DNA of 64,000 nt from contig JAJFKF010000095.1 in assembly GCA_021773365.1 (NCBI GenBank), forward strand, positions 44,511 through 108,510, written 5' to 3'. The stretch is from Gammaproteobacteria bacterium (GTDB lineage: Bacteria; Pseudomonadota; Gammaproteobacteria; Steroidobacterales; Steroidobacteraceae). Below the pieces are notes generated by a model. The model did not search any database. It saw nothing but the letters and a program-made list of their open reading frames with translations, and was not told the origin of the DNA. This document shows, one piece after another, positions 1-7,690 of the stretch. How positions within the stretch are numbered: position 1 is the stretch's first letter; each line of letters begins with the position of its first letter. A program made the position numbers and the translations under genes.

Positions 1-1217
1 ACCGGCGATTGCGCGACGCGGCTGGAGAACAGAAAATCGCCCAGGTAGCTCATGACATGTTTGCGCTGGCCGTTGATCTCGATCCAGTCCGAGCCTGGAC
101 TGATGGTCTCCTTCACGCTGAGATCCGGATCGAGCTGTTCACGCAGCTGGTCGAAGTAGGCGATCTGCAGATTGGTGCCCAGCCGTACCTGTCCGCCGGT
201 CGGATCGAGCGTGCCGAGAATGATCCGCAGCAGCGTGGACTTGCCGGCGCCATTGGCGCCGATCAGACCCAGACGATCGCCGCGCATGACACGCAATGAG
301 AGCTTGTCGATGATGAGGCGATCGCCATAGCGATGCGTGACGTCAGTGAGTTCGGCGACCAGTTTGCCCGAGTTGGCGCCGGCATCGAGTTTGAGAGTCA
401 GGTTGCCCGTGCGCTCACGCCGGTTCGTCCGCTCGGTGCGCAATTGCTCAAGACGCCGTACGCGACCTTCGTTGCGCGTGCGGCGCGCCTCCACGCCCTT
501 GCGGATCCACACCTCTTCCTGTGCCCAGAACTTGTCGAAACGGCGATTGGCGATCTCCTCGGCAGCCGACTCCTCGCGCTTGCGGGTTTCATAGGCGGCG
601 AAGTTGCCCGGGTAGGAGCGCAGCACGCCGCGGTCAAGTTCAAGTACGCGGGTGGTGATGCGATCGAGGAAGGCGCGGTCGTGCGTGATGACGATGGCGG
701 CCGGGACCTTCAGCAGTTCCGTTTCCAGCGTTTCGATGCCGCCGATGTCCAGGTGGTTGGTGGGTTCGTCGAGCAACAGCAGGTGGGGCCGGGCAGCGAG
801 GGCGAGCGCCAGGGCGGCGCGCTTGCGTTCGCCACCGGAGCAGGTATCCGGCGCGGTATCAGGCTCCAGGTCGAAGCGGTGCAGGAATTCCACCAGCCGG
901 GCCTCGAAGCGCCAGCGCTCGCGATCGTCGGCCGCGGTGAAGCCCAGGCGGGCCAGCAGGCTGGTGCGCAGGTCGGTGGCCGGCGGCAGTATCGGCTCCT
1001 GCTCCACGCGCACGATGCGCAGGCCGTCCTGCCGCTGCAATTCGCCTTCATCGAGGTGCTCCTCATCGGCGATGATCTTCAGCAGCGTGGACTTGCCGCT
1101 GCCGTTGCGGCCGATGAGGCCGATGCGCTCGCCGGCAAGCAGAGTGAATCCTGCCTGGTCGAGCAGAGGCTTGTCGCCGTAGGCGAGCTGGGCATTGCGG
1201 AGGGTGAGGACGGTCAT
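1..1217 (-). CDS. uup: ABC-F ATPase Uup, 5' part (runs off window start)
   Basis: Cytoplasmic ABC-F protein, a soluble twin-ATPase without membrane segments; Uup relatives act on ribosomes or DNA repair intermediates. About 405 N-terminal residues are present. The first domain has Walker A GRNGSGKST (about residues 36-44), signature CSGGERKRA (about 126) and Walker B LLLLDEPTNHLD (about 147). The linker carries the Uup/EttA-type IRKGVEARRTRNEGRVRRL segment, and the second domain has Walker A GANGAGKST (about 331). The window edge cuts the gene just before the second signature motif. The start ATG is at 1217; the next upstream ATG is in another frame and stops at once. The linker and overall order resemble E. 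coli Uup more than EttA or YheS. Confidence 0.9.
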   Translation of the reverse strand, partial: MTVLTLRNAQLAYGDKPLLDQAGFTLLAGERIGLIGRNGSGKSTLLKIIADEEHLDEGELQRQDGLRIVRVEQEPILPPATDLRTSLLARLGFTAADDRERWRFEARLVEFLHRFDLEPDTAPDTCSGGERKRAALALALAARPHLLLLDEPTNHLDIGGIETLETELLKVPAAIVITHDRAFLDRITTRVLELDRGVLRSYPGNFAAYETRKREESAAEEIANRRFDKFWAQEEVWIRKGVEARRTRNEGRVRRLEQLRTERTNRRERTGNLTLKLDAGANSGKLVAELTDVTHRYGDRLIIDKLSLRVMRGDRLGLIGANGAGKSTLLRIILGTLDPTGGQVRLGTNLQIAYFDQLREQLDPDLSVKETISPGSDWIEINGQRKHVMSYLGDFLFSSRVAQSP

Positions 1218-1310
1218 GTCTTCATGATTATCGCCTGCCGTGTGCCTTTGCGGGCCGCTTCTCCCGCCTCATTCATCATATACAGGATGCGGAAAGCGAT
1301 TCCCGACGCT

Positions 1311-2345
1311 TCACCCGCCCAGTAAAAGCGCCCGGCTTTCGGGCTCCAGCCGTTTGAGTCCTGCGTCCAGGCGCTTGCGCCATCCGGGCCCGCGCGCCCG
1401 CGCTTCCTCGAACGCCTCCTGCAGTTCCAGGCCGCGTCGCTTCAGTGCGAAGGCGTGAATGAGCGTCTCCGCCTGCCGGATATCCTTGTCCGACTTGGCG
1501 CTGCCCGTTCCATGTGTTTGCCGCTGCGTGGCCACGATGAGTTTGTGAATCGCATAGCGTTGGGGCGCCGGTACGCGCACCAGCACGCCGAAGCGGTGCA
1601 GAACTGCCGCCTCGATCGTGTCGCGCAACAAAAAATCGAGGAAGCGCAGTGCAACGGCATCTGAGCGCGCGCTGGGAAGTTTCGACGGCGCATCGCGTTC
1701 CGCGCCGCGATGGGTCGTCAAAATGTCGACGCGATAGCCCCCTGGGCGCGCGTATACGGCGGCGAGAGTGGGATCGGTGATGTGCGTCACCGGCTCAAAG
1801 TCAGGGTCGACCTCGCGCAGGACTTCCAGCAATGGACGTCCGAGCGCATCGTCGATCGCCACCGAAATGCCGTAGTCCTGAGCGAGGTCCAGATCCGCGG
1901 TCTGCAGCGCCGCGCCCGGCAGGCGTACGCCCAGCAGTCCGCTGTAAGTCTGAAACGCCACGGTACCGACGATCACCCCGCGGAGGCGAAAAAAGCCTGC
2001 TGCTGCCAACGCTTCCAGCAGGGCGCCGGTCAGTGCATCCGGTGTACTGAGCCCGGCTCCGATCAGCGCCTTCACCACAGTGCGGCGGGCGTCGGCATCC
2101 ACTTTGGCGCGCCGGCCGGCTTCGATTGAAGCGGTGAGCGCGGGTGTCTCGGGACCCACATACCGCTCCGGCGGTCGCTCCCCGCGCCGGGTGGGTTCCT
2201 GGGCATACCAGTAATTCCTTCCTGAAATCAATCGCTTGCGAAAGGTGGAGCCTTCCGGATACGCGCTGACGCCCGCAATGCGCAGCTGATCGATCAGTTC
2301 CGCACAACCGGTCTGGATGGCCAGAGGAATTTCTTGCAGCAGCAT
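1311..2345 (-). CDS. Nucleotidyltransferase-fold protein (GSU2403/PF12281-like)
   Basis: 344-aa cytoplasmic protein. The N-terminal third (about residues 1-110) is helical and begins MLLQEIPLAIQTG. It is followed by a nucleotidyltransferase-like core containing GTVAFQTYSG and TADLDLAQD, the acidic strand expected for a minimal NTase fold, and then a helical C-terminus. This matches the GSU2403-type family known mainly from sequence; no substrate is established. It stands alone on the minus strand after uup. The ATG at 2345 directly abuts a perfect inverted repeat and has no evident Shine-Dalgarno sequence, so either the start is unusual or the repeat is an operator. Function is not known. Confidence 0.7.
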   Translation of the reverse strand: MLLQEIPLAIQTGCAELIDQLRIAGVSAYPEGSTFRKRLISGRNYWYAQEPTRRGERPPERYVGPETPALTASIEAGRRAKVDADARRTVVKALIGAGLSTPDALTGALLEALAAAGFFRLRGVIVGTVAFQTYSGLLGVRLPGAALQTADLDLAQDYGISVAIDDALGRPLLEVLREVDPDFEPVTHITDPTLAAVYARPGGYRVDILTTHRGAERDAPSKLPSARSDAVALRFLDFLLRDTIEAAVLHRFGVLVRVPAPQRYAIHKLIVATQRQTHGTGSAKSDKDIRQAETLIHAFALKRRGLELQEAFEEARARGPGWRKRLDAGLKRLEPESRALLLGG

Positions 2346-2374
2346 TTACCGGCAAAATGCCAACTTGCCGGTAA
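2346..2374. promoter_or_regulatory. Perfect 10-bp inverted repeat abutting a start codon
   Basis: TTACCGGCAA at 2346-2355 and TTGCCGGTAA at 2365-2374 form a perfect inverted repeat with a 9-base spacer. It occupies exactly the 29 bases before the ATG of the minus-strand nucleotidyltransferase-fold gene. Its position suggests an operator, possibly for autoregulation, or a 5'-leader hairpin; which one is inference. Confidence 0.5.
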
Positions 2375-2501
2375 TTCGTCAACGGCTGAAAAACGGGCGA
2401 CTGCCGGTCGTGCTGCGCGACGAGCGCCTCCAGCGCCCGCGGCACGGAAATTGCTGCAAACAGCCTGTCGCTACCCGGAACTACAACAAAGGGGCATTCC
2501 C

Positions 2502-2639
2502 ATGGTTCTAAGCATCGGCCCAATAATTTCCCTCATCGCCGGCATCCTGATCCTGGTCATGCCGCGCCTGCTCAACTACATCGTGGCCATCTACCTGATC
2601 GTGATCGGCCTGGTGGGATTATTCGGCAACAGATTGTAA
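2502..2639 (+). CDS. Small membrane protein, DUF3096 family
   Basis: 45-aa protein that is almost entirely hydrophobic: a segment starting SIGPIISLIAGILILVM, a Pro-Arg break, then LNYIVAIYLIVIGLVGL and a basic tail. It therefore has two short transmembrane helices separated by PRLLNY. Length and pattern match the DUF3096 family of tiny inner-membrane proteins of unknown function. The chosen ATG at 2502 follows an AAAGGGG ribosome-binding site with good spacing; a longer in-frame extension upstream has no such site and is not protein-like. Confidence 0.75.
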   Translation: MVLSIGPIISLIAGILILVMPRLLNYIVAIYLIVIGLVGLFGNRL

Positions 2640-2644
2640 GCCGT

Positions 2645-3400
2645 TCAATTCCAGCCGCGGTTGCGCGCCGCGGCTTCGGCTGTTGCATCGAGGGGTTCGC
2701 CCTCGATGCGGTCCTGCGCGGCGTGCAGCACGCTGGCGGGCAGGGCGCCGGCGGCCATGCGGTAGCCTTCACCAGTGGGTTCGGCTGTTCCCTGTTGCAG
2801 CGCATGGAGGCGCCAGCTGGTTTGTTCACGGCAGGCTAATCCAGCCAGACCGCTGCCGTCCTGCATGACAAAGGTGCGGCAGTACTGACCGGTCTGGTCG
2901 CGGAAACTGAGCGCGATGCGCACGACATCGCCGGCTGCCGGTGCGCCCGACAGCTGTGTGTTCAGCGCCCGATTCAGCGTGCCCCGCGCCACCAGGTGGC
3001 CGTCTTCGCTGCGGAGCGGCCCGGAATCCTGGGAGTGCCACAACTGCTGTCCCAGAAACAAACCGACGACCAGGCATGCAGCCATGGCGCTCCACTCGGG
3101 CAAAGACCAGCGGCGCCGCGTCCCGGCGCCTCTGGTGGCGTGGGCGTGGGTCAGGTCGGTGACCTTTGTCTGCTGCGTTCCGGCAGGGGAGGTGCGGGCG
3201 GCAGCGAGCAGACGCTCCGGCACCGGTTCACTCAATACATCGCCGAAGGCAGACTGCAGCTGGTGGCGCAGGGTGCGATGATGCTCGACCTCCTGCGCCA
3301 CGGCGGGATCGGCGACCATGGCAGTTTCCACTTCCGCGCATGCGCGGGCGTCGAGCTCGCCGTCCACGTAGGCCATCAATGTTCCGGTCGAGGGTTTCAT
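2645..3400 (-). CDS. Membrane anti-sigma factor
   Basis: 251 aa. The N-terminus has the anti-sigma signature LMAYVDGELDARACAEVE and a charged helical domain, without the zinc-binding HxxxCxxC of ZAS proteins. One transmembrane segment lies at about residues 107-125 (AMAACLVVGLFLG), followed by a periplasmic C-terminal domain with two Cys (QYCRTF and LACREQ) that could form a disulfide. It lies 2 nt downstream of an ECF sigma gene on the same strand, so it is almost certainly co-transcribed and antagonises that sigma. What signal it senses is unknown; the divergent secreted protease next door is a candidate partner. Confidence 0.8.
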   Translation of the reverse strand: MKPSTGTLMAYVDGELDARACAEVETAMVADPAVAQEVEHHRTLRHQLQSAFGDVLSEPVPERLLAAARTSPAGTQQTKVTDLTHAHATRGAGTRRRWSLPEWSAMAACLVVGLFLGQQLWHSQDSGPLRSEDGHLVARGTLNRALNTQLSGAPAAGDVVRIALSFRDQTGQYCRTFVMQDGSGLAGLACREQTSWRLHALQQGTAEPTGEGYRMAAGALPASVLHAAQDRIEGEPLDATAEAAARNRGWN

Positions 3401-3402
3401 GG

Positions 3403-3903
3403 TCAGTTGCCTCCGCTCTTGCCAAGCAGGCGGGTCAGTGTTTCACGTCCGCGGGCGAGGCGGCTGGTGAGCGTGCCCATGGGCACTGTCATCGCCTCAG
3501 CCGCTTCCTTGTACGAGAGACCCTCGATCAGCACCAGGCTGACTGCGGTACTCTGCTCCTCTGGCAACTGCGCCAGCGCGGTCTGAATGGAGATCGCATC
3601 GATGGTGGCCGTAGTGGTCTCCTCTCCCACCTGTTCGCCGGCCTCCCCGGAGACAAACACCCGTGCGTGTCGGCCGCGCGAGCGCATCTCGTCGATCCAG
3701 GCATTTCTGAGAATTCCAAACATCCAACTCTCCAGGCGCGTATCGGATCGCCACTGATCGAGGCGCGTCAGCGCCCGTTCAATACCGATCTGCACCAGGT
3801 CGTCGGCGTCGTGCGGGTTGCGCGTCAGGTTACGCGCGAAACGGCGCAGCCGCGGCAGCAGCTCAATGATCCGTTCCCGCACCGATTCCACGGCCTGGTT
3901 CAT
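3403..3903 (-). CDS. ECF RNA polymerase sigma factor
   Basis: 166 aa from ATG 3903. Region 2 shows NLTRNPHDADDLVQIGIERAL and the DQWRSDTRLESWMFGILRN segment; region 4 shows IEGLSYKEAAEAMTVPMGT followed by TSRLARGRETL, the helix-turn-helix that reads the -35 element. Upstream in-frame ATGs exist (to 3996), but only the 3903 start is preceded by a purine-rich AGAGAGA site and gives the family's usual N-terminus. It forms an operon with the downstream membrane anti-sigma factor and is divergent from an S8 protease gene, so the intervening 100 bp probably carries sigma-dependent promoters. It is not FecI-like in context. Confidence 0.88.
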   Translation of the reverse strand: MNQAVESVRERIIELLPRLRRFARNLTRNPHDADDLVQIGIERALTRLDQWRSDTRLESWMFGILRNAWIDEMRSRGRHARVFVSGEAGEQVGEETTTATIDAISIQTALAQLPEEQSTAVSLVLIEGLSYKEAAEAMTVPMGTLTSRLARGRETLTRLLGKSGGN

Positions 3904-4001
3904 CCATCTCTCTGTATATACGAAGCCGGCGGGCATTTTCTTCCATTGGGCGGGTGCCGTCATCTGTTTGCATATGGCTACGTTGACTGTGCGCACAAGG
4001 G

Positions 4002-5318
4002 GTGGCTACTGTGTTCGCCATGTTGCGCCGTTTTTTACCGCTGTTCGTTATCATGGGGCTGTGTACGGCCCAGGCACAGATCGTGCTGCCGCCGCCCGTG
4101 CAATTGCCGCGTCTGCCGCAGGTCCGGCTGCCGGTGGACGTCAGCAGGACAGTGACGGATGCGGTGGAGTCCGTCGATCCGCAGAAGCTGGTGGATCTGC
4201 GCGGTGAACGCATAAGCCGGCTGCTGCACGAGCATCGTGACCGGGTGGAAGCCGATCCGCGCGGGGCGCCCATGGTGAGGGCGGAAGTGGTGGCGCTGTC
4301 GCCCTCACCGGAAGCGGTGCAGCGCGCGCTGGCCGCCGGATTCGTCGTGGTGCGTGAGCAGCAGCTTGAGGGTCTGGAACTCAGGACAGTGGTTTTTCGC
4401 ACGCCACGGCGCATGTCCACGCGGCGAGCGTTGCAGCGGTTGCGCGACCTCGACCCATCGGGTACTTACGACTTCAATCATATTTACCTGGAGAGCGGTG
4501 GAATCGGCGTGGCGCAGCCATTGCCTGGAACGTCGGCGCCTGTCGTATTGCCAGCCGCCGCAACAGGCCTGAAAGTCGGGCTGATCGACGGTGGAGTACA
4601 GAAGACGCATCCCGTTTTTTCTGCCGTGCCGATGTATTTCTTTGGCTGCGATGGTCGGCCGGTGCCAGGCGAGCATGGCACCGCCGTGGCATCCCTTTTG
4701 GTTGGCAGTACTGAAACGTTCTCCGGCGCTGCGCCACGGGCACAGCTGTACGCCGCTGATGTGTACTGCGGTGCGCCCACCGGCGGCGCCGTGGATGCGA
4801 TCGCACAGGCCTTTGCCTGGCTGGCGCGGGAGCGCGTCGGCGTGATCAATGTGAGTCTGGTCGGGCCGGCCAACGATATGCTCGAGCGCATCGTGCGGTC
4901 GGTGCTTGAACGCGGACATATCGTCGTGGCGGCGGTGGGCAACGACGGCCCGGCATCGCCGCCGCTGTATCCGGCTGCCTATGCCGGCGTGACAGGCGTG
5001 ACCGGTGTTGATGGCAAGCGCAGGGTTCTGCTGGAAGCGCTGCGCGGCGAGCAGGTTGATTTCGCCGCGCCCGGAGCCGACATGCTGGCCGCCAGCGGGA
5101 CGGACGGGTTCTCGGCGGTGCGCGGTACCTCGTTTGCTGCGCCCATAGTCGCGGGATTGCTGGCGCGCGAGCTGTTCAAGCCGGATGCCGCAGCGGCAGG
5201 GCGGGCAATGGAGCGTCTCGTTTCACAGGCCGAGGATCTGGGGCAGCGAGGTCCGGATGCCGTGTATGGGCGCGGATTTGTGGCGGCGGCCGGCAGCATT
5301 GTCGCTACAACCAATTGA
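4002..5318 (+). CDS. Secreted subtilisin-like serine protease (S8 family)
   Basis: 438 aa from GTG 4002; GTG 4011 and ATG 4020 are alternative starts. The signal peptide LRRFLPLFVIMGLCTAQA is followed by an N-terminal region resembling a propeptide (about 30-170). The S8 domain has the triad in order: Asp196 (GLIDGGVQKTHP), His225 (GEHGTAVASLL) and Ser377 (GTSFAAPIVAG), with the oxyanion Asn in AVGNDG. It is predicted to act in the periplasm or outside the cell. It is divergent from an ECF sigma/anti-sigma pair and about 110 bp upstream of a secreted Gly/Ala-rich protein. Control of the protease by that sigma, or cleavage of the anti-sigma by the protease, is plausible but not shown. Confidence 0.88.
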   Translation: MATVFAMLRRFLPLFVIMGLCTAQAQIVLPPPVQLPRLPQVRLPVDVSRTVTDAVESVDPQKLVDLRGERISRLLHEHRDRVEADPRGAPMVRAEVVALSPSPEAVQRALAAGFVVVREQQLEGLELRTVVFRTPRRMSTRRALQRLRDLDPSGTYDFNHIYLESGGIGVAQPLPGTSAPVVLPAAATGLKVGLIDGGVQKTHPVFSAVPMYFFGCDGRPVPGEHGTAVASLLVGSTETFSGAAPRAQLYAADVYCGAPTGGAVDAIAQAFAWLARERVGVINVSLVGPANDMLERIVRSVLERGHIVVAAVGNDGPASPPLYPAAYAGVTGVTGVDGKRRVLLEALRGEQVDFAAPGADMLAASGTDGFSAVRGTSFAAPIVAGLLARELFKPDAAAAGRAMERLVSQAEDLGQRGPDAVYGRGFVAAAGSIVATTN

Positions 5319-5429
5319 ATAACAAGGGAATATGGATTCCTTCGCCGAAGGCTGGAAGAAAGCTGCCCGCCGGTTCGTATGACTCTCTGAAGGCCGCGGA
5401 TACTCCGCTGCCAGCAAAGGAGAATGGTC

Positions 5430-6131
5430 ATGAACACGAAGCATTTATTTCCGGGCGCGGCCATAGCCGCGGTGCTTGCGATCTCCATGCCGGCCGATGC
5501 GCAGATTCTGGGCGGCGGAATTGGCGGCGCGGTGAACGGTACGTTGTCTGGTGGTCTGCGTGGCGTCGGCGGCATGGGCCGTGGCGGTCTCGGTGGCATG
5601 ATTCGCGGTGGTGCTGACGGCACGGTGCGTGGGGCCGTAAGCGGTGCAACCAATACCGCTGGCTCGGTGGATTCCACTGTCAGTGCAGCGGCATCTGTCG
5701 CCACCGACGCAGCGGGATCGGTGAGCGTCCCGCCAGTGCCCGAGTTGCCCGCCGCGCAGCTGCCCGACACGCCGGCTCAGCCGCAGCTGCCCACCGAGGG
5801 CATGCTCGACGGAACGCTCGATGCCGACGGTACGCTGGACACCGCGTTCGAGGCGACAGGCTCGACGATGTCCGGAGCGACAGAGGAGGCTGGCAACGCG
5901 GAAGCCGGCAGCAGCGCAGATGAAGCTGCTTCACCTCTGCAGACGGATGTGCTTGCCGGTGGTGCGCTCGACAGTGTCCTGCAGGCAGATGCGTCAACCG
6001 ACAAGGAAGAGGCCCGCGCATCGACCCGCAGCGAATCGGCAGGCAGTGTGCAGGCAAAAACGCGCCGCACCGATGCTTCTGCCGGGGCTTCACAAAGCGC
6101 TGGCACAAGCGCCTCGGTCAAGCGTCAGTAA
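5430..6131 (+). CDS. Secreted Gly/Ala/Ser-rich low-complexity protein
   Basis: 233 aa, not assigned to a known family. Signal peptide (HLFPGAAIAAVLAISMPADAQ) followed by a Gly-rich stretch (about 24-60, GGLRGVGGMGRGGLGGM), an Ala/Ser/Thr region, a Pro-rich piece (VPPVPELPAAQLPD) and an acidic-to-basic disordered tail. No catalytic motif is visible. The start at 5430 is preferred because AGGAG lies 7 nt upstream; an in-frame ATG at 5424 is too close to it. It follows the S8 protease gene on the same strand and ends in a strong terminator, so it may be a substrate or surface partner of that protease, which is inference. Confidence 0.6.
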   Translation: MNTKHLFPGAAIAAVLAISMPADAQILGGGIGGAVNGTLSGGLRGVGGMGRGGLGGMIRGGADGTVRGAVSGATNTAGSVDSTVSAAASVATDAAGSVSVPPVPELPAAQLPDTPAQPQLPTEGMLDGTLDADGTLDTAFEATGSTMSGATEEAGNAEAGSSADEAASPLQTDVLAGGALDSVLQADASTDKEEARASTRSESAGSVQAKTRRTDASAGASQSAGTSASVKRQ

Positions 6132-6150
6132 TTTTCCTGATGCGACAGGT

Positions 6151-6184
6151 ATGGCGGTGGGAGAGTCTCCCACCGCCATTTTCA
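6151..6184 (+). terminator. Rho-independent terminator
   Basis: Perfect 13-14 bp GC-rich stem: ATGGCGGTGGGAG pairs with CTCCCACCGCCAT across a minimal loop (6151-6179), directly followed by TTTTC. It lies 19 nt after the stop of the Gly/Ala-rich gene and probably ends the protease/secreted-protein transcript; it may also stop the convergent hydrolase transcript. Confidence 0.85.
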
Positions 6185-6240
6185 ATGGTGGCGATCAAAC
6201 CAGAGGTTCTTCGCGACTGCACGGCGCGACCGATCCCGGG

Positions 6241-7434
6241 CTATTTCCCGAACACCGGGAACACTGTCTCCATCAGGTCCCGTCTGATCCTGCGCAGCGG
6301 TCCAGTCTCGCGGCTGCCATCGGTCCGGTTGGAATTGGCGGCATATACGACTGCTGTTCGGGTTTCCGGCTGGATGTAGACAAAGGCCGTAAAGGATTTC
6401 TGGCTGCCGGTATGGCCGATGTAGCGTGTGGTTGCGCTGCCGTCTGCGGATGGGTGATCGATGACGAAGAAGCCCATCCCCATGCGTTCCTCCACGCTGT
6501 CGTCCGTCGTGGGGAAGCCGGGCTGCCACATCTCCCGCAGGGTGCTGCGCGCCAGCACGGTGTCGTAGTTGCCGTTGTCGCCCACGCCCAGCCAGAAGTT
6601 CAGCCATTTGATCATGTCGCTCACCGGTCCGTTCAGACCGCCGTTGCCGGTGGTGGCGCCGGTGTCGAAGTCCAGTCCTTCCGCCACGGTCTTGTCGTCG
6701 CTGACGGTGTAGTTGTTGGAGCGATGTTTGAGTAAGTAATAAGGCGTCACGTCAAAGTAGCTGCGCGTCATGCCCAGCGGCATCAGGATGTTCTTAGTGA
6801 TGTACATCTCGATGTCATCGCCGGAAACAATCTCGATCACCCGCCCGAGCATGCTGGTGCCGGGATTGGAGTAGGAGTACTTCGAGCCGGGCGCAAATTG
6901 AATTTCCGAGTAGGGCATCATCGCCGCAACCTGCCACCAGTGTTTCGGTTCGTGCGGTTTCCAGTCGCCATCACCGCGCCAGGGGAAGGTGGGGCCGCGG
7001 AAACCCGAGGTGTGCGTGATCAGGTGTCGCAGGGTAATGGCGTCCATGCTGCCGTAGGGATTGTGAACCTGTCGCACTTCCGGCAGATACTTTGATACCG
7101 GATCGTCAAGATCGAGCAGACCGCGATCGCGCAGCTGCATTGCCGCCACTTCCGTGAAGGTCTTGGTAATCGAGGCCCAGTGATACAGCGTGTTCTCGTC
7201 CACCTTGCGGTCGCTGTCGACATCCGCGTAGCCATGGTGGGCAGCGCGAACGGTTTTGCCCTCGTGGACAAAGTACAGACTGGAACCGACAACATCCTGG
7301 GACTGCAGGATCTGGCGGTAGCGCCCTTCGGCCGCCTTCCACGCGGCGTCGAATCCAGCCGGCACGCCTGCCGTGGCAGGCAGTGCACAGACCAGCGCGG
7401 CGGCAAGGAGAGTGTGTGGAATGGCTCTGTTCAT
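6241..7434 (-). CDS. Periplasmic serine hydrolase, beta-lactamase/class C-like
   Basis: 397 aa. Signal peptide MNRAIPHTLLAAALVCALPATAG, then a class C beta-lactamase / penicillin-binding-like fold. It has SxxK Ser88-Ile-Thr-Lys91 (in HWASITKTF), a YSYSNPG tyrosine motif near residue 200 and a GHTGS (KTG-equivalent) motif near 345. Length and motif order fit the broad serine-hydrolase family that includes esterases and D-amino-acid peptidases. The HTG third motif and the context give no reason to call it a resistance enzyme. It is convergent with the secreted-protein gene and divergent from an erythromycin-esterase-like gene; the 256-bp gap between them should hold both promoters. Confidence 0.85.
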   Translation of the reverse strand: MNRAIPHTLLAAALVCALPATAGVPAGFDAAWKAAEGRYRQILQSQDVVGSSLYFVHEGKTVRAAHHGYADVDSDRKVDENTLYHWASITKTFTEVAAMQLRDRGLLDLDDPVSKYLPEVRQVHNPYGSMDAITLRHLITHTSGFRGPTFPWRGDGDWKPHEPKHWWQVAAMMPYSEIQFAPGSKYSYSNPGTSMLGRVIEIVSGDDIEMYITKNILMPLGMTRSYFDVTPYYLLKHRSNNYTVSDDKTVAEGLDFDTGATTGNGGLNGPVSDMIKWLNFWLGVGDNGNYDTVLARSTLREMWQPGFPTTDDSVEERMGMGFFVIDHPSADGSATTRYIGHTGSQKSFTAFVYIQPETRTAVVYAANSNRTDGSRETGPLRRIRRDLMETVFPVFGK

Positions 7435-7690
7435 GGTTCGCTCCGTTCAATGTTCTTGAGCAGGTCAGAATCGATCCGGTCTGTTTCAGTTCCGGCCAAT
7501 GTAGCGCCGTCGGCTTCAGGCATGGGTCATTTTTTCTGGGCGTAAGACCGGAATTGATGATGGGCATGCGGTGCATTGCGTGCGATCACAGTATGTTTTT
7601 CGTTTGCAGACTTTCGCTGATCTTTGTGCGCAGCTTAAGATGGGGTGGCTCTACACAATCCTTGCCGCGCCCAGCGACGTGAAACACAGT

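Noticed and set aside
333..1325. Long plus-strand open frame of 330 codons at the left end
   Set aside because: It is the antisense shadow of uup; the minus strand carries the Walker and signature motifs, and the plus frame has no family features.
6241..7434. Beta-lactam resistance gene
   Set aside because: The SxxK and YSN motifs are common to many serine hydrolases; nothing points to beta-lactam hydrolysis.
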